Of a DNA stretch of 64,000 nt, positions 25,983 to 34,965 are shown piece after piece. How positions within the stretch are numbered: the first letter of the stretch is position 1; the number at the start of each line of letters is the position of its first letter. The position numbers and the translations under genes are program-made. The notes under the pieces were generated by a model, which was given only the letters and a program-made list of their open reading frames with translations, searched no databases and had not been told where the DNA came from. The stretch is from JAEUMG01 sp963805405. Lineage in GTDB: Bacteria; Pseudomonadota; Alphaproteobacteria; Rhizobiales; Aestuariivirgaceae. The stretch is taken from contig CAWDUC010000011.1 of assembly GCA_963805405.1 (NCBI GenBank), forward strand, positions 290,202-354,201, written 5' to 3'.

Positions 25983-27094
25983 ATGGCGCTGCGCCCCACA
26001 ACAGCCGCGCCGCGCAAAACGCCGGAGACGCTGACGAGCGCGTCCCAAACCGCCGCGCCGCAAGTTGTGGTCGAATGCCGCGACGTGTGGAAGTTGTTCG
26101 GCTTGCAGGCCGACCGGGCTCGCGCTGCCATCGCCTCCGAAGGGCTTGGCAAGGCGGAACTGCTGCAGCGCTATAATTGCGTGATCGGTGTCGCCGGTGC
26201 GAGCTTCACAGTCGAGCGCGGCGAAATCTTCTGCATCATGGGATTGTCCGGCTCCGGCAAGTCGACGCTGGTGCGATTGATCAACGGATTGATCGAGCCC
26301 ACCGCGGGATCGGTGCTGATCGATGGCGAGGAGATCGGCCGCAAATCGGCAAGCCGAACTGCGCCGCCTGCGCGGCAAGAAAATCGGCATGGTGTTCCAG
26401 AGCTTCGCATTGCTGCCGCATCGCAATGTTCTCGACAATGTCGCCTTCGGGCTTGAACTGCGCGGGCATGTCGCGCGCCGAGCGCGAACGCATTGCCCTG
26501 CGTGTCCTCGAAGAGGTGAAGCTTGCCGAATGGGCGGGGCGCAATCCTTCCGAGCTCTCGGGCGGCATGCAGCAGCGCGTCGGACTGGCACGGGCACTTG
26601 CGGGCGATCCCGAATTGCTCCTCATGGATGAACCATTCGGCGCGCTCGATCCCTTGATTAGGAGGCAGTTGCAGGACCAGTTCCTCAGCCTGTCGCGGGT
26701 CATGCGCAAAACCACGGTGTTCATCACGCACGATCTTGACGAAGCGATCAGGCTTGGCACGCGCATCGCCATCATGCGCGATGGACAACTGGTGCAGATC
26801 GGCACACCGTCTGAAATCGTGCGCAAGCCGGCCGATGATTACGTTGCCGATTTCGTGAGCGGCCTGTCGCGCCTCAAATTACTGCGCGCTTCGGATATCA
26901 TGACGCCGATAGCCGGAGCAAATATCCTTGATGGCCCCCGCGCGCGACCCGACGCCGATCTGGACCAGCTTGTCGACCTTGCCGCTATTCATGACGAACC
27001 AATCACCATCGCAACGGATGACGGCGTTGCGATTGGTATTGTCGACAAGAAGGCCTTGCTGCGCGGCATCCAGGGAAAGCCCCGCGATGGTTGA
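25983..27094 (+). CDS. ABC transporter ATP-binding protein, ProV/OpuAA-like (frameshifted as read)
   Basis: ATPase of a glycine betaine/proline-type importer, about 370 residues after two single-base insertions (near 26352 and in a GGG run near 26466). The N-terminus has WKLFG and LGKAELLQRY, hallmarks of ProV/OpuAA. Walker A is GLSGSGKST, then MVFQSFALLPHRNVLDN, signature LSGGMQQR, Walker B LLLMDEPFGALD and switch FITHDLDEA. The C-terminal part resembles a CBS-type regulatory region (DIMTPI then DDGVAIGIVDKKALL). The stop overlaps the permease start. The conserved frames on both sides of each break argue for read errors. Confidence 0.85.
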
Positions 27095-28361
27095 TCACTC
27101 GCTGGATAGCGCCGCGCCGACGGCCGAAGAGCAGGGCTTCGATGTGACGGCCGCGCTCATCGGCCCGCTGGCGGCTGCGGCGCGCGGGCTTTGGGTCTTG
27201 TTTTCGATCAGTGCCTTTCTCGAACTAGTTGGCCTCATCCTGCTGTTGCGCGCGCTGCTGCTGCCGATCGAGGATGGCGAACCGAGCGGCTCGCTCTGGG
27301 GCGGCATCGTGCTTGTGCTGCTGGCGCGCATCCTGGTCGGCTTCGCGCTCAGACCGCTCAGCGATATTGTGCTGCGACAGCGCTCGCTCGCCGCTGCGGA
27401 CCAGACCGTTCCGCTGGCAAACAATCTCGCCATCGCGGTGCCGCTCACAGCCTTCATCTATGCGCTGACGCTGTACGGATTCGTGGCACCTGAGCCCGTG
27501 TCATGGCTGGTCCAATTTCCCGCGCCCAAGGCACTCGCGCCCGCCATCGCCAGCGTGATTGATGCGGGCGTCAAATGGATCACCACGAACTGGAGCCCCT
27601 TCTTCGACGCGATTACCGTGGGCTTGCGCAACTCGCTCAACTTCGTCGAGACCGTCTTCGTCGACACGCCGTGGCCGGTGACCATTCTCGTGGTCCTCAT
27701 CCTTGCCTATCGACTGGCTGGACCGCGCACGACGATCTTTACGGCGGCATCGCTCGCCTATATCGGCCTGCTTGGCCTATGGGCCGCGAGCTTGACGACA
27801 TTGGCGCTTGTCGCCGTCGCCGTCATCATTTGCGTCGTCGTCGGCATTCCGATGGGCGTGTTGTGCGCCAAGAGCCCGCGGCTTCATGCCATCTTCGAGC
27901 CGGTGCTCGATGTCATGCAGACCTTGCCGACCTTCGTCTATCTCATTCCCGCAGTCGCGCTGTTCTCGATCGGCAAGCCGCCGGGCGTCATCGCCACGGT
28001 GATATTCGCCTTGCCCTCGATAATCCGATTGACCGAACTCGGCATTCGCCAAGTGCCCGCCAATGTGCGCGAGGCGGCAAATGCCTTCGGCGCAAGCCCG
28101 CTGCAACTGCTCTTCAAAGTCGAATTGCCATTAGCTGTTCCCTCGATCCGCTTGGGCGTCAACCAGACCATCATGATGAGCCTGTCGATGGTGGTGGTCG
28201 CGGCACTGATCGGGGCCGGCGGACTGGGCGATGGCGTGATGAAGGCCTTGCAGCATTTGCGCACCGGCCAAGGATTCCTGGTCGGATTTGCGATCGTCTT
28301 GTGTGCAATGGTGCTCGACCGGATGGTGCGGGGAGCGGAGGCGGAGCGGCGGAAGAACTAG
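27087..28361 (+). CDS. ABC transporter permease, ProW/OpuAB-like
   Basis: An inner-membrane permease of 424 residues starting at ATG 27087, overlapping the ATPase gene by 8 nt. The N-terminal third has extra hydrophobic segments (LWVLFSISAFLELVGLILLL and a stretch from about residue 115). The ProW core follows, with VIICVVVGIPMGVL, DVMQTLPTFVYLIPAVALF and the EAA loop REAANAFGASPLQLLFKVELP. VVAALIGAGGLGDGVMKAL is diagnostic of the glycine betaine/choline permease family. Intact. The transported compound probably carries a quaternary ammonium or similar group, if the family's usual specificity holds. Confidence 0.9.
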   Translation: MVDHSLDSAAPTAEEQGFDVTAALIGPLAAAARGLWVLFSISAFLELVGLILLLRALLLPIEDGEPSGSLWGGIVLVLLARILVGFALRPLSDIVLRQRSLAAADQTVPLANNLAIAVPLTAFIYALTLYGFVAPEPVSWLVQFPAPKALAPAIASVIDAGVKWITTNWSPFFDAITVGLRNSLNFVETVFVDTPWPVTILVVLILAYRLAGPRTTIFTAASLAYIGLLGLWAASLTTLALVAVAVIICVVVGIPMGVLCAKSPRLHAIFEPVLDVMQTLPTFVYLIPAVALFSIGKPPGVIATVIFALPSIIRLTELGIRQVPANVREAANAFGASPLQLLFKVELPLAVPSIRLGVNQTIMMSLSMVVVAALIGAGGLGDGVMKALQHLRTGQGFLVGFAIVLCAMVLDRMVRGAEAERRKN

Positions 28362-28436
28362 GCCTAACGAATTGCCCGCCTTTCGCATGTCGCGGAAGGA
28401 CGGGTCATAACCCGGGTGGAAACGAAGGAGACGTAA

Positions 28437-29466
28437 ATGTTCAGACAACTCGGATTTGCCGGCGCCATTGCCGGCTCGCTCTTGGCCATGGGAGGTATGG
28501 CTGTAGCGAAGGAAAAAGTCGTGATCGGCCAGTTGAACTGGCCGGGCTCGACCGCGATCGAAGCGGTGCTCGGCGAAATCATGACGCGTTATCTCGATGC
28601 CGATGTCGAAACCATCAGTGCTGCGCAGGAAGCGCTCTATGAAGGGCTCGACAAGGGCGACGGCTCGGTCGACATCGTCGCCGACATGTGGACCGACCAT
28701 CTGCCGGCACAGATGAAGGACTATGTGCTGCCCGGCGGAAAGGAAACGATCATTCTCAACACGACGCCCTATCTCGGCACTGAAGGCATCTTCATCCCGA
28801 CCTATATCGCGGAGGAGAACGGGGTCACCAAGCTTTCGGATCTGGCAAAGCCGGAAGTCGCCAAGCTCTTCGACTCGGACGGCAATGGCAAGGGCGAGAT
28901 CTGGGCCGGCGAAGTCGGTTGGGAATCGACCAACCACACGGCGGTGCGCGCCAAGACCGACGGCTTCGACAAGACCATGGAACTGACGACGGTCGGAACG
29001 CCGGTGATGCTCGCACAGCTTAAGGACGCGCTCGATAAGCACAAGGGCGTCGCCTTCTACTACTGGACGCCGGAATGGATCCACGCGGCCTACAAGCTCA
29101 CCAAGCTCGAGGAGCCCGAGTTCACCGGCTATACGACGGATGCCGCCAAAGGCACCGATCGCTATAATGCCGAATGGCTGCTACACGTTCTATCAGCCGC
29201 AGGAGCGCAACGACTGGCTCGAAGCCAGTTCGATCAAATGCGGCCAGCCGCCGACGCGGGTAAACATTGCCCATTCCAAGGCGCTCGCCGAACGCGCGCC
29301 GAAGGTGTCGCAATTCCTGAAGCAGGTGACGCTCGACGCCAATGACGTCAATGCGTGGATCCTGGCGATGGAAGTCGATAAAAAGGACGTGAACGAAGTC
29401 GCGAAGGCCTGGGTCGACGCGAACAAGGACAAGATCGAGAAGGAATGGCTCGCCGGCACGCAGTGA
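28437..29466 (+). CDS. Glycine betaine/proline-type substrate-binding protein (OpuAC), frameshifted as read
   Basis: Periplasmic ligand-binding protein of about 343 residues. The N-terminus is a Sec-type signal (MFRQLGFAGAIAGSLLAMGG, then AVAKEK). The OpuAC domain follows with IGQLNWPGSTAIEAVLGEIM, DMWTDHLPAQMKDYV, EVGWESTNHTAVRAK and FYYWTPEWIHAAYKL; tryptophans suitable for a cation-pi cage are visible. One break near 29180 separates this from QERNDWLEASSIKCGQPP and ILAMEVDKKDVNEVAKAW. A good Shine-Dalgarno (AAGGAGACGTAA) precedes ATG 28437. Some homologues bind amines or acids other than betaine. Confidence 0.87.
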
Positions 29467-29487
29467 CGGCGTAGACAGACACAAAGG

Positions 29488-29512
29488 GAGAGGCGCCGGA
29501 TTGGCGCTTCTC
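29488..29512 (+). terminator. Probable terminator after the betaine-type transporter operon
   Basis: GAGAGGCGCC (29488-29497), loop GGATT, then GGCGCTTCTC (29503-29512) forms a 10-bp stem with one G-T pair, 22 nt after the binding-protein stop. Only a weak T-tract (TTCATTCC) follows. Confidence 0.5.
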
Positions 29513-29534
29513 TTCATTCCAGGGGTGCCCGGCG

Positions 29535-30125
29535 ATGATCTTCGCTGAATATATCGAGCATGATCCGGCCATGCCGTTTCAGGTTTTCCGCAAGCTCGGC
29601 CATCAGGACTGGACGGGAGAAGGCGATCGGATGATCGCCAATGTCGGACGCACGCAGCGGCTGGGCGGCGAACCTTTTTACATGTGCTGGTGGGAGATCA
29701 AGGGCTTCGCGCGTCTCGATGAATGGGAGGCACATTTTCGCACTCCGGAGGGGCGCCTCTATACAGCCGAGACGCCGGTTTCGCGCGCCATGCGCTTCAC
29801 GCGCAACGGTCTCTATGATGCGATCATCGGCGAGGGGCCATTCCCGGGCGGATTGCATCTGATCGAATTCTTCGATGCGCAAGGCGCATCATCGGCGAAC
29901 CTGCGCGACTATTTCCAAAGCCGGTCCGCGAGAGCTACGTCCGGTGAGCTTGTCTACCTGATCAATCGTATTGGTCTATTGGCACCCGATCCGGGCGGCA
30001 TGGCGGTATGGAATTTTGCCGACTATGCCGGCGCCGAGGATTTTATCAGGACAACCCCGCCATCCGGGCCGGCACATATCGTCCAGGCCGGGCTCTACCG
30101 CAATTTCGGCGAGGAAATCGTCTGA
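29535..30125 (+). CDS. Hypothetical protein with two ferredoxin-like (dimeric alpha/beta barrel) repeats
   Basis: I do not recognise a named family. The 196 residues fall into two similar halves. The first (1-98) runs from MIFAEYIEHDP to FTRNGLYDAIIGEG; the second (about 105-196) runs from LHLIEFFDAQG to VQAGLYRNFGEEIV. Both end in a GLY-x(4)-GE pattern preceded by a helix with a tryptophan (ARLDEWEAHF in the first, GAEDFIRTTPP in the second). This is what a tandem EthD/Dabb-like barrel looks like. Its start lies 68 nt after the binding-protein gene, beyond a hairpin. Its 3' end overlaps the convergent ROK gene by 31 nt. Function unknown. Confidence 0.7.
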   Translation: MIFAEYIEHDPAMPFQVFRKLGHQDWTGEGDRMIANVGRTQRLGGEPFYMCWWEIKGFARLDEWEAHFRTPEGRLYTAETPVSRAMRFTRNGLYDAIIGEGPFPGGLHLIEFFDAQGASSANLRDYFQSRSARATSGELVYLINRIGLLAPDPGGMAVWNFADYAGAEDFIRTTPPSGPAHIVQAGLYRNFGEEIV

Positions 30126-31036
30126 GCCATATACCCGGCAAGTGCTGCACCGATCACGCCCGCTTGCGTTCCGAGTTCAGCCTGCCTGACGGCTAGCTTG
30201 CGCGTTTCCTCGCTCCAGACATGCCTGCGAATTTCGGATTCAAGTCGCGACCAATAGAAGCCGGATGAACTCCCAAGCCCGCCGCCAATGACCAGCGCTT
30301 CGGGGTCAAGCATACCAATGGCCATGCCGAGCGCACTGCCAAGGAGAGCGGCGGCCTCCTCGATTGCCTGACGCGCCTCGGGATCGCCAGCTTCAGCCTT
30401 CGCGAGAACATCGCTGGCATCCCTCGGAGTAAAGCCGGACCTGGCACGATAACGCGCCGCCAGTCCGGCGCCGCCCGCGGCATCCTCAAGGATGGTGTCA
30501 TGCAGGGTACCGCAATGTGGGCAGAGCATCGTCGAAGGTGCTGAGGCAATGACCAAGGCATGACCGCGGAAGCCGGCATGGGGTTTTCGGTCGATTACAA
30601 AACACGTACTGATGCCGGTACCGATATTCACATAGAGGAAATCGCGATAATCGAGCCCCGCACCGAAATGCGTCTCGGCCAGTGCCGCAGCGCGCACATC
30701 CGACTCGACAATCGTCGGAGCAATCGCGTTCAGTGTCTCGCGCACTGGCAAGCCCTGCCAATGGACGCGATGGCCGCTCTTCACTTCGCCAATACGATCG
30801 ACGAGCTCGCAAATCCCAAGGCCGATCGCCGAAACCGAACCGGCGCTGGACGAACTCACGAATTCGCGCGCCTGAGATTTGACTCGCTGCAAGAATCCCT
30901 CGCCACTCTCGGCGCCCTGCGGCGTCTCGATGCGAAGTTCCTCGGCGATGAAGCCCGAAGTCAGATCGACGATGGCGAACAATGTCTTGGTGCCGCCGAT
31001 ATCGATGCCAAGCGCGAAGGGCGCTGGACGGCTCAC
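30095..31036 (-). CDS. ROK-family sugar kinase or regulator-like protein
   Basis: A 313-residue ASKHA-fold protein with the ATP motif GIDIGGTKTLFAIVD (10-24) and catalytic Asp113 in ESDVRAAALAE. VNIGTGISTCFV and the RGHALVI region (His159) are also present, as is the adenosine motif VIGGGLGSS. The usual ROK zinc motif CxCGxxGCxE is replaced by CPHCGTLHD (172-180), so one or more zinc ligands differ. No DNA-binding domain is present, so a kinase role is favoured. It overlaps the upstream bicupin by 4 nt. Substrate unknown. Confidence 0.85.
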   Translation of the reverse strand: MSRPAPFALGIDIGGTKTLFAIVDLTSGFIAEELRIETPQGAESGEGFLQRVKSQAREFVSSSSAGSVSAIGLGICELVDRIGEVKSGHRVHWQGLPVRETLNAIAPTIVESDVRAAALAETHFGAGLDYRDFLYVNIGTGISTCFVIDRKPHAGFRGHALVIASAPSTMLCPHCGTLHDTILEDAAGGAGLAARYRARSGFTPRDASDVLAKAEAGDPEARQAIEEAAALLGSALGMAIGMLDPEALVIGGGLGSSSGFYWSRLESEIRRHVWSEETRKLAVRQAELGTQAGVIGAALAGYMAQTISSPKLR

Positions 31037-31884
31037 GGCAGATAGCGCGGTGCCACGCCGAACAAGGCTTCGACCGGTGTCGAGCCGACATTATGATATT
31101 GATGCGCAGCGCCGGCGGGCACATAGAATCCATCCTTGGGATGGAGTTCGAACCAGTTCTGGCCGTCCATTTCCGGGGCAAGGATGTTGAGCGAACCGGA
31201 AAGCAGATAAAGCCCTTCATCGCCGCCATGGATTTCGACATCAGAGCGTTGTCCCGGCAGCAGCCGCAATCGTCCGGAAGTCAAATGCTCGGTTGCGCAA
31301 TAAAGTCCGACCTGTAATTGCTGGCGCTCGCCTTCGAGGCGCCAGATCAGGTCGGAATCGCGCAACACTCTCATCGTGTTGGAGGCAGCGAGTGCAGATG
31401 CCTCCATCGGCAAGCGGCCCAGCCAGTCGTCGCGGCCATAGCGCGATTTCTCGACATAGGGCCTCGTGCGGGCATAGGCGCCGGAGGTACCGGTCGAGGG
31501 CGGCGGAGCAAAGAATTCGAGCACACGCACCGGCCCGGTGCCGCCGTTCAAGCCGTGATGCCAGGTATCCTTGCGAAAAAAGATCGCCTCGCCTTCCTTG
31601 GCGATATGAACTTCGCCGGTTTCGGGATTGGCGGAAATATAGGTGCCTTCGAGCACATAGAGCACTTCATCGGCGCCGAAGATGGTGCGGAATTCTGTCG
31701 AATGACGAAATGCGCCGCCGACGGGCAGGCCGAAGACGAGTTCGTGAATCTTGGCAGACGACACATAGATCCAGTCATCGACCTTACCCGATTCATCATC
31801 GCCCCACAGATAACGGGTGACGCCTGCATAGGGGATGTGGGTCGGGCGATCGAAGGTCGGGCGCGGGGAGGATTTATAGGCCAT
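31033..31884 (-). CDS. Bicupin (two-cupin-domain protein)
   Basis: A protein of 283 residues with two cupin barrels. The first (about 45-125) has RHSTEFRTIFGADEVLYVLEGT and AIFFRKDTWHHGLNGGTGPVRVLEFF; the second (about 195-280) has LTSGRLRLLPGQRSDVEIHGGDEGLYLLSGSL and GFYVPAGAAHQYHNVGSTPVEALF. Histidines and a glutamate suitable for metal binding occur in both, more completely in the first. Such proteins are often sugar isomerases, dioxygenases or auxin-like binding proteins. Co-transcription with a ROK kinase (4-nt overlap) points to carbohydrate metabolism. No function is assigned. Confidence 0.8.
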   Translation of the reverse strand: MAYKSSPRPTFDRPTHIPYAGVTRYLWGDDESGKVDDWIYVSSAKIHELVFGLPVGGAFRHSTEFRTIFGADEVLYVLEGTYISANPETGEVHIAKEGEAIFFRKDTWHHGLNGGTGPVRVLEFFAPPPSTGTSGAYARTRPYVEKSRYGRDDWLGRLPMEASALAASNTMRVLRDSDLIWRLEGERQQLQVGLYCATEHLTSGRLRLLPGQRSDVEIHGGDEGLYLLSGSLNILAPEMDGQNWFELHPKDGFYVPAGAAHQYHNVGSTPVEALFGVAPRYLP

Positions 31885-31972
31885 GGCTCTCGTCTCGGGT
31901 GCTTCGCCTGTCCTCTAACCTAACGGGGCCCCATTGCCCAGAACCCCACCGCTTAATTCGCCACGCATGGTT

Positions 31973-32758
31973 TCAACCGCGATAGCGGCTGAGGCGCAAT
32001 GCGATGCCGGCACAGGCGATGCTGGCGAGGATGAGCAGGGTAGCAAGCGCGTTGATCGTCGGGTCGAGCGAGGTTCGGATCATGCCCCAGACCATGGTTG
32101 GGAGCGTATTGCCGCTGCCGATGGTGAAGAAGGTGATGACGAAATCATCGAGCGAGATCGATAGCGCAATAAGTGCGGCACCGACCAATGTCGGCTGGAT
32201 GACGGGCAAGGTTATGGTGAAGAAGGCGCGGATGGGCGAAGCACCGAGATCGCGAGCGCTGTCAACGATCGACCAGTTGAAACTCTGCAGGCGGGCATAG
32301 ACGATCGCCAGGACAAAGGGCTGCACGATGACGAGTTGTCCGAGGATGACCGAGAGGAGGCCAAGCCGAAAGCTGAGAAAGCGTACGAAATAGCTGAGAA
32401 GCGCGATGCCAATCACCAGCGCCGGCAGCATCATGGGCAGAGCCAGAAGATAAAGGATGCGTGAGGCTTTAGCCGGCGGCATGCGCGCCAGTGCAAGCGC
32501 GGCAAGCGTACCGGTGGTGACCGAGAGCAGGCAGACGGCGAGCGCGATAATGAGGCTGTTGTGCAAGGCAGGCAGGAAATAGTCCTGCGCGAAGAGCTTG
32601 CGATACCAGTCGAATGTCAGTCCGGTTAGCGGCAGGCTCGTCAATGCCGATTGGTTGAAGCTGAAAAGCATGACGAGGATGATCGGCAGGATGAGATAGA
32701 GCGCCAGCAAGACGGCGATCGCAATCCAAATCGCGTCGGCGGCGCGCCCGCGTGTCAT
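31973..32758 (-). CDS. ABC transporter permease, PotC-like
   Basis: An inner-membrane permease of 261 residues, with ATG 32758 overlapping the stop of the upstream permease (ATGA). The membrane segments include IWIAIAVLLALYLILPIILV near the start. The EAA loop is DSARDLGASPIRAFFTITLP, and LIALSISLDDFVITFFTIGSG is diagnostic of PotC. The frame is intact, unlike the PotC-like gene at 12624-13427, with which it shares architecture but not close sequence. It pairs with the gene at 32755-33615 and probably with the binding protein encoded divergently at 33762. Confidence 0.92.
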   Translation of the reverse strand: MTRGRAADAIWIAIAVLLALYLILPIILVMLFSFNQSALTSLPLTGLTFDWYRKLFAQDYFLPALHNSLIIALAVCLLSVTTGTLAALALARMPPAKASRILYLLALPMMLPALVIGIALLSYFVRFLSFRLGLLSVILGQLVIVQPFVLAIVYARLQSFNWSIVDSARDLGASPIRAFFTITLPVIQPTLVGAALIALSISLDDFVITFFTIGSGNTLPTMVWGMIRTSLDPTINALATLLILASIACAGIALRLSRYRG

Positions 32759-33615
32759 GGCTGCAATGCCCGGCGCAAGACCACGCGAACCAGCAAAACA
32801 AGAATCAAGGTTGCGACCATGGTGGTGAAAGACATGGCGCTTCCCAAGGGCCAGTTGAAACCGAAGGAGAACTGGTTCTCGATGAATGTCCCCATCAACG
32901 CAGCACCGCCGCCGACGAAGCGCGGCGTGACATAGTCGCCGACGGAAATGAGGAAGCTCAAGGTGAAGGCTGTCATCAATCCCGTTTGGCATTGCGGCAA
33001 TACGACATCGCGCATGACCGGCCAGGGCATGGCGCCTAAGTCGCGCGCCGCTTCGAGTGTTGAATCCTCGATCGATCTCAGGCTGCCATAGATGGGGAGC
33101 ACGGCGAAGGGCAGGAGAAAATAGGTGAGCGTGATGACGACACCGTTGATGCTGTAGACCAGAGCACCGACCGGCTCATTGATGAGGCCGAGCGAGAGCA
33201 TCGCCTTGTTCAGAACGCCGTCGGTTCCAAGGATGCTCTTCCAGGCATAGATCTTGACGAGATATCCGCCGAAGAGGGTGATGAGCGTCGTCAGAAGAAA
33301 AAGATTGGCGAAGCGCCCGAGCTTGAAGCGGATCGCATAGGCAAACAGGAAGGCGAGAATAGTCGTGACAAGCGCAATTCCGAAGGCGACAGCAAGCGTA
33401 TTCAAAAGCACGTCGCCATAGCCGGTTATGGTCTCGACGTAGTTCTGGAACGACAGGGCGGGCCGCATGATGCGGGCTCTGACGATCCAGAAACTCACTA
33501 CGAAGAAGTAGATGAGCGGCACGACAAAGAGCGCGATGAAGACGGCAAGCGCAGGCCACAGCGGAATCGACGCCGTCCATCGCCTGCCGCCAAACCCGCC
33601 GAACTTCGCCAGCAA
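32755..33615 (-). CDS. ABC transporter permease, PotB-like
   Basis: A permease of 286 residues, intact. The first membrane segment is LWPALAVFIALFVVPLIYFF; the core includes LLTTLITLFGGYLVKIYAW. The EAA loop is EAARDLGAMPWPVMRDVVLP, followed by FLISVGDYVTPRFVGGG and a last segment near the C-terminus. Its start lies 146 nt from the divergent solute-binding-protein gene, leaving room for two promoters. No ATPase gene is adjacent. The orphan PotA-like gene at 47467-48513 is the only intact candidate in the window. Confidence 0.92.
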   Translation of the reverse strand: MLAKFGGFGGRRWTASIPLWPALAVFIALFVVPLIYFFVVSFWIVRARIMRPALSFQNYVETITGYGDVLLNTLAVAFGIALVTTILAFLFAYAIRFKLGRFANLFLLTTLITLFGGYLVKIYAWKSILGTDGVLNKAMLSLGLINEPVGALVYSINGVVITLTYFLLPFAVLPIYGSLRSIEDSTLEAARDLGAMPWPVMRDVVLPQCQTGLMTAFTLSFLISVGDYVTPRFVGGGAALMGTFIENQFSFGFNWPLGSAMSFTTMVATLILVLLVRVVLRRALQP

Positions 33616-33761
33616 ATCTTCCCCCGCCGCCGCTTGACCGACCTTTGATGGTTACGTTAGCGTGATCTAAATAGCCGAACAACAATCCGAATTTCGCTTT
33701 CTCATAAACGGCGAAGGGCCGTTCGAGGCCCAATGCCATAACACTATCCAGGGAGGACTAG

Positions 33762-34913
33762 ATGACGACTGACAAGACAAAACTGTCCGGACTATTCGCG
33801 CTGGCCGAGCAATCGAGCTTGTCGCGGCGCAGCCTGTTGACCGGGATTGCAGCCTTGGGCGGTGCGGCAGCGCTTGGCCTGCCGAGCCGTCCCGCCTATG
33901 CGGCGACAACGATGACCTGGATGGGCTGGCAAGGCTACGAAACGCCGATCAAGGCCGGCACGTTTCTCAAAGACAACGACATCGATTTCCAGCCGACCTT
34001 CATCGCCTCCAACGAAGAGATCATCTCCAAGTTGCAGGCTGGTGGCGTCGGCAAGACCGACATCATCACCATGTATTTCGGCTATCTGCCCTTGATGGCG
34101 GATGGCGGCCTGCTTGAACCCGTCGATCCGACGAAGATCGCGCAGTTCGGGGACCTCATCCCGCAATTCACCGGCAATGACGCGATCCGCAAGGACGGCC
34201 AGCTTTATGGCGTGCCGTGGAACTGGGGCTCTTTGCCGTTGATGTATGATCCGGCCGCAGTGCCGACGGCGCCCGAAAGCTGGATGGATCTGATGAAGCC
34301 GGAATTCACCAAGAAGGTGGCGATGGTCGACGATCCGCTCGGCAATCTCCTGATCTGGGGCACGGTGGTGACCGGCAAGCCGATGGGCACCTTGCTCACC
34401 CGCGATGAAATGAAGAAGGTCATCGACACGCTGATCGAGATCAAGACCAAGCAGGCGCGCGCCTTCTTCGCCTCTTATGGCGACATGGCGGATGCCTTCG
34501 CGCGCAATGAAGTGACGGCGAGCGCCATCGGCTGGGAAGCGGTCGCGGTCTGGGCCAAAGCGAAGGGCAAGGAGATCAAATACACGATCCCCAAGGAAGG
34601 CACCGGCATGTTCATGGACTGCCTGTGCATCCCCAAGGACTGCCCGCATCTCGATCTCACCTACAAGATGATCAACCACATCGTCTCGCCCGAGCCGCAG
34701 AAGATCTTCGCGACCGAACAAAGCGCCGGCATCACCAATCTCAAGACGGTGCCGATGCTGCCGCCGGAACTGGCGCAGTCCTACAACTACGCCGATCTCG
34801 ACGGCTTCATGAAGAAAGCGCGTCTTCAGCCTGTGCCGCCCACCGAGTATGACGGCAATATCGCCACTTATGACGACTTCCTGGCCGAGTATCAGAGGTT
34901 GCAGAAAGCCTGA
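33762..34913 (+). CDS. Extracellular solute-binding protein with Tat-type signal
   Basis: A 383-residue PotD/SBP_bac-type protein. The signal region is LSRRSLLTGIAALGGAAALG with probable cleavage at AYA-AT near residue 47. The mature part starts TMTWMGWQGYE, and DIITMYFGYLPLMADGG and GVPWNWGSLPLMYDP are typical of spermidine/putrescine-type binding proteins. A strong Shine-Dalgarno (GGGAGGACTAG) precedes ATG 33762. It is divergent from the PotB/PotC-like pair, which with it forms an importer lacking a local ATPase. Ligand unknown. A strong hairpin follows the stop. Confidence 0.9.
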   Translation: MTTDKTKLSGLFALAEQSSLSRRSLLTGIAALGGAAALGLPSRPAYAATTMTWMGWQGYETPIKAGTFLKDNDIDFQPTFIASNEEIISKLQAGGVGKTDIITMYFGYLPLMADGGLLEPVDPTKIAQFGDLIPQFTGNDAIRKDGQLYGVPWNWGSLPLMYDPAAVPTAPESWMDLMKPEFTKKVAMVDDPLGNLLIWGTVVTGKPMGTLLTRDEMKKVIDTLIEIKTKQARAFFASYGDMADAFARNEVTASAIGWEAVAVWAKAKGKEIKYTIPKEGTGMFMDCLCIPKDCPHLDLTYKMINHIVSPEPQKIFATEQSAGITNLKTVPMLPPELAQSYNYADLDGFMKKARLQPVPPTEYDGNIATYDDFLAEYQRLQKA

Positions 34914-34921
34914 TCGTAACC

Positions 34922-34952
34922 AGGGGCTGGCTTGACGCCCGAGCCAGCCCCT
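34922..34952. terminator. Bidirectional hairpin terminator between convergent genes
   Basis: AGGGGCTGGCT (34922-34932) pairs with AGCCAGCCCCT (34942-34952), an 11-bp GC-rich stem with a 9-nt loop, sitting between the solute-binding-protein stop and the convergent glpD stop. Confidence 0.7.
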
Positions 34953-34965
34953 TGTGATTCAATGC

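Noticed and set aside
21295..29466. AI-2 (Lsr) uptake and processing operon
   Set aside because: Kinase and aldolase resemble LsrK and LsrF, but the transporter is ProVWX-like and LsrR, LsrACDB and LsrG are absent.
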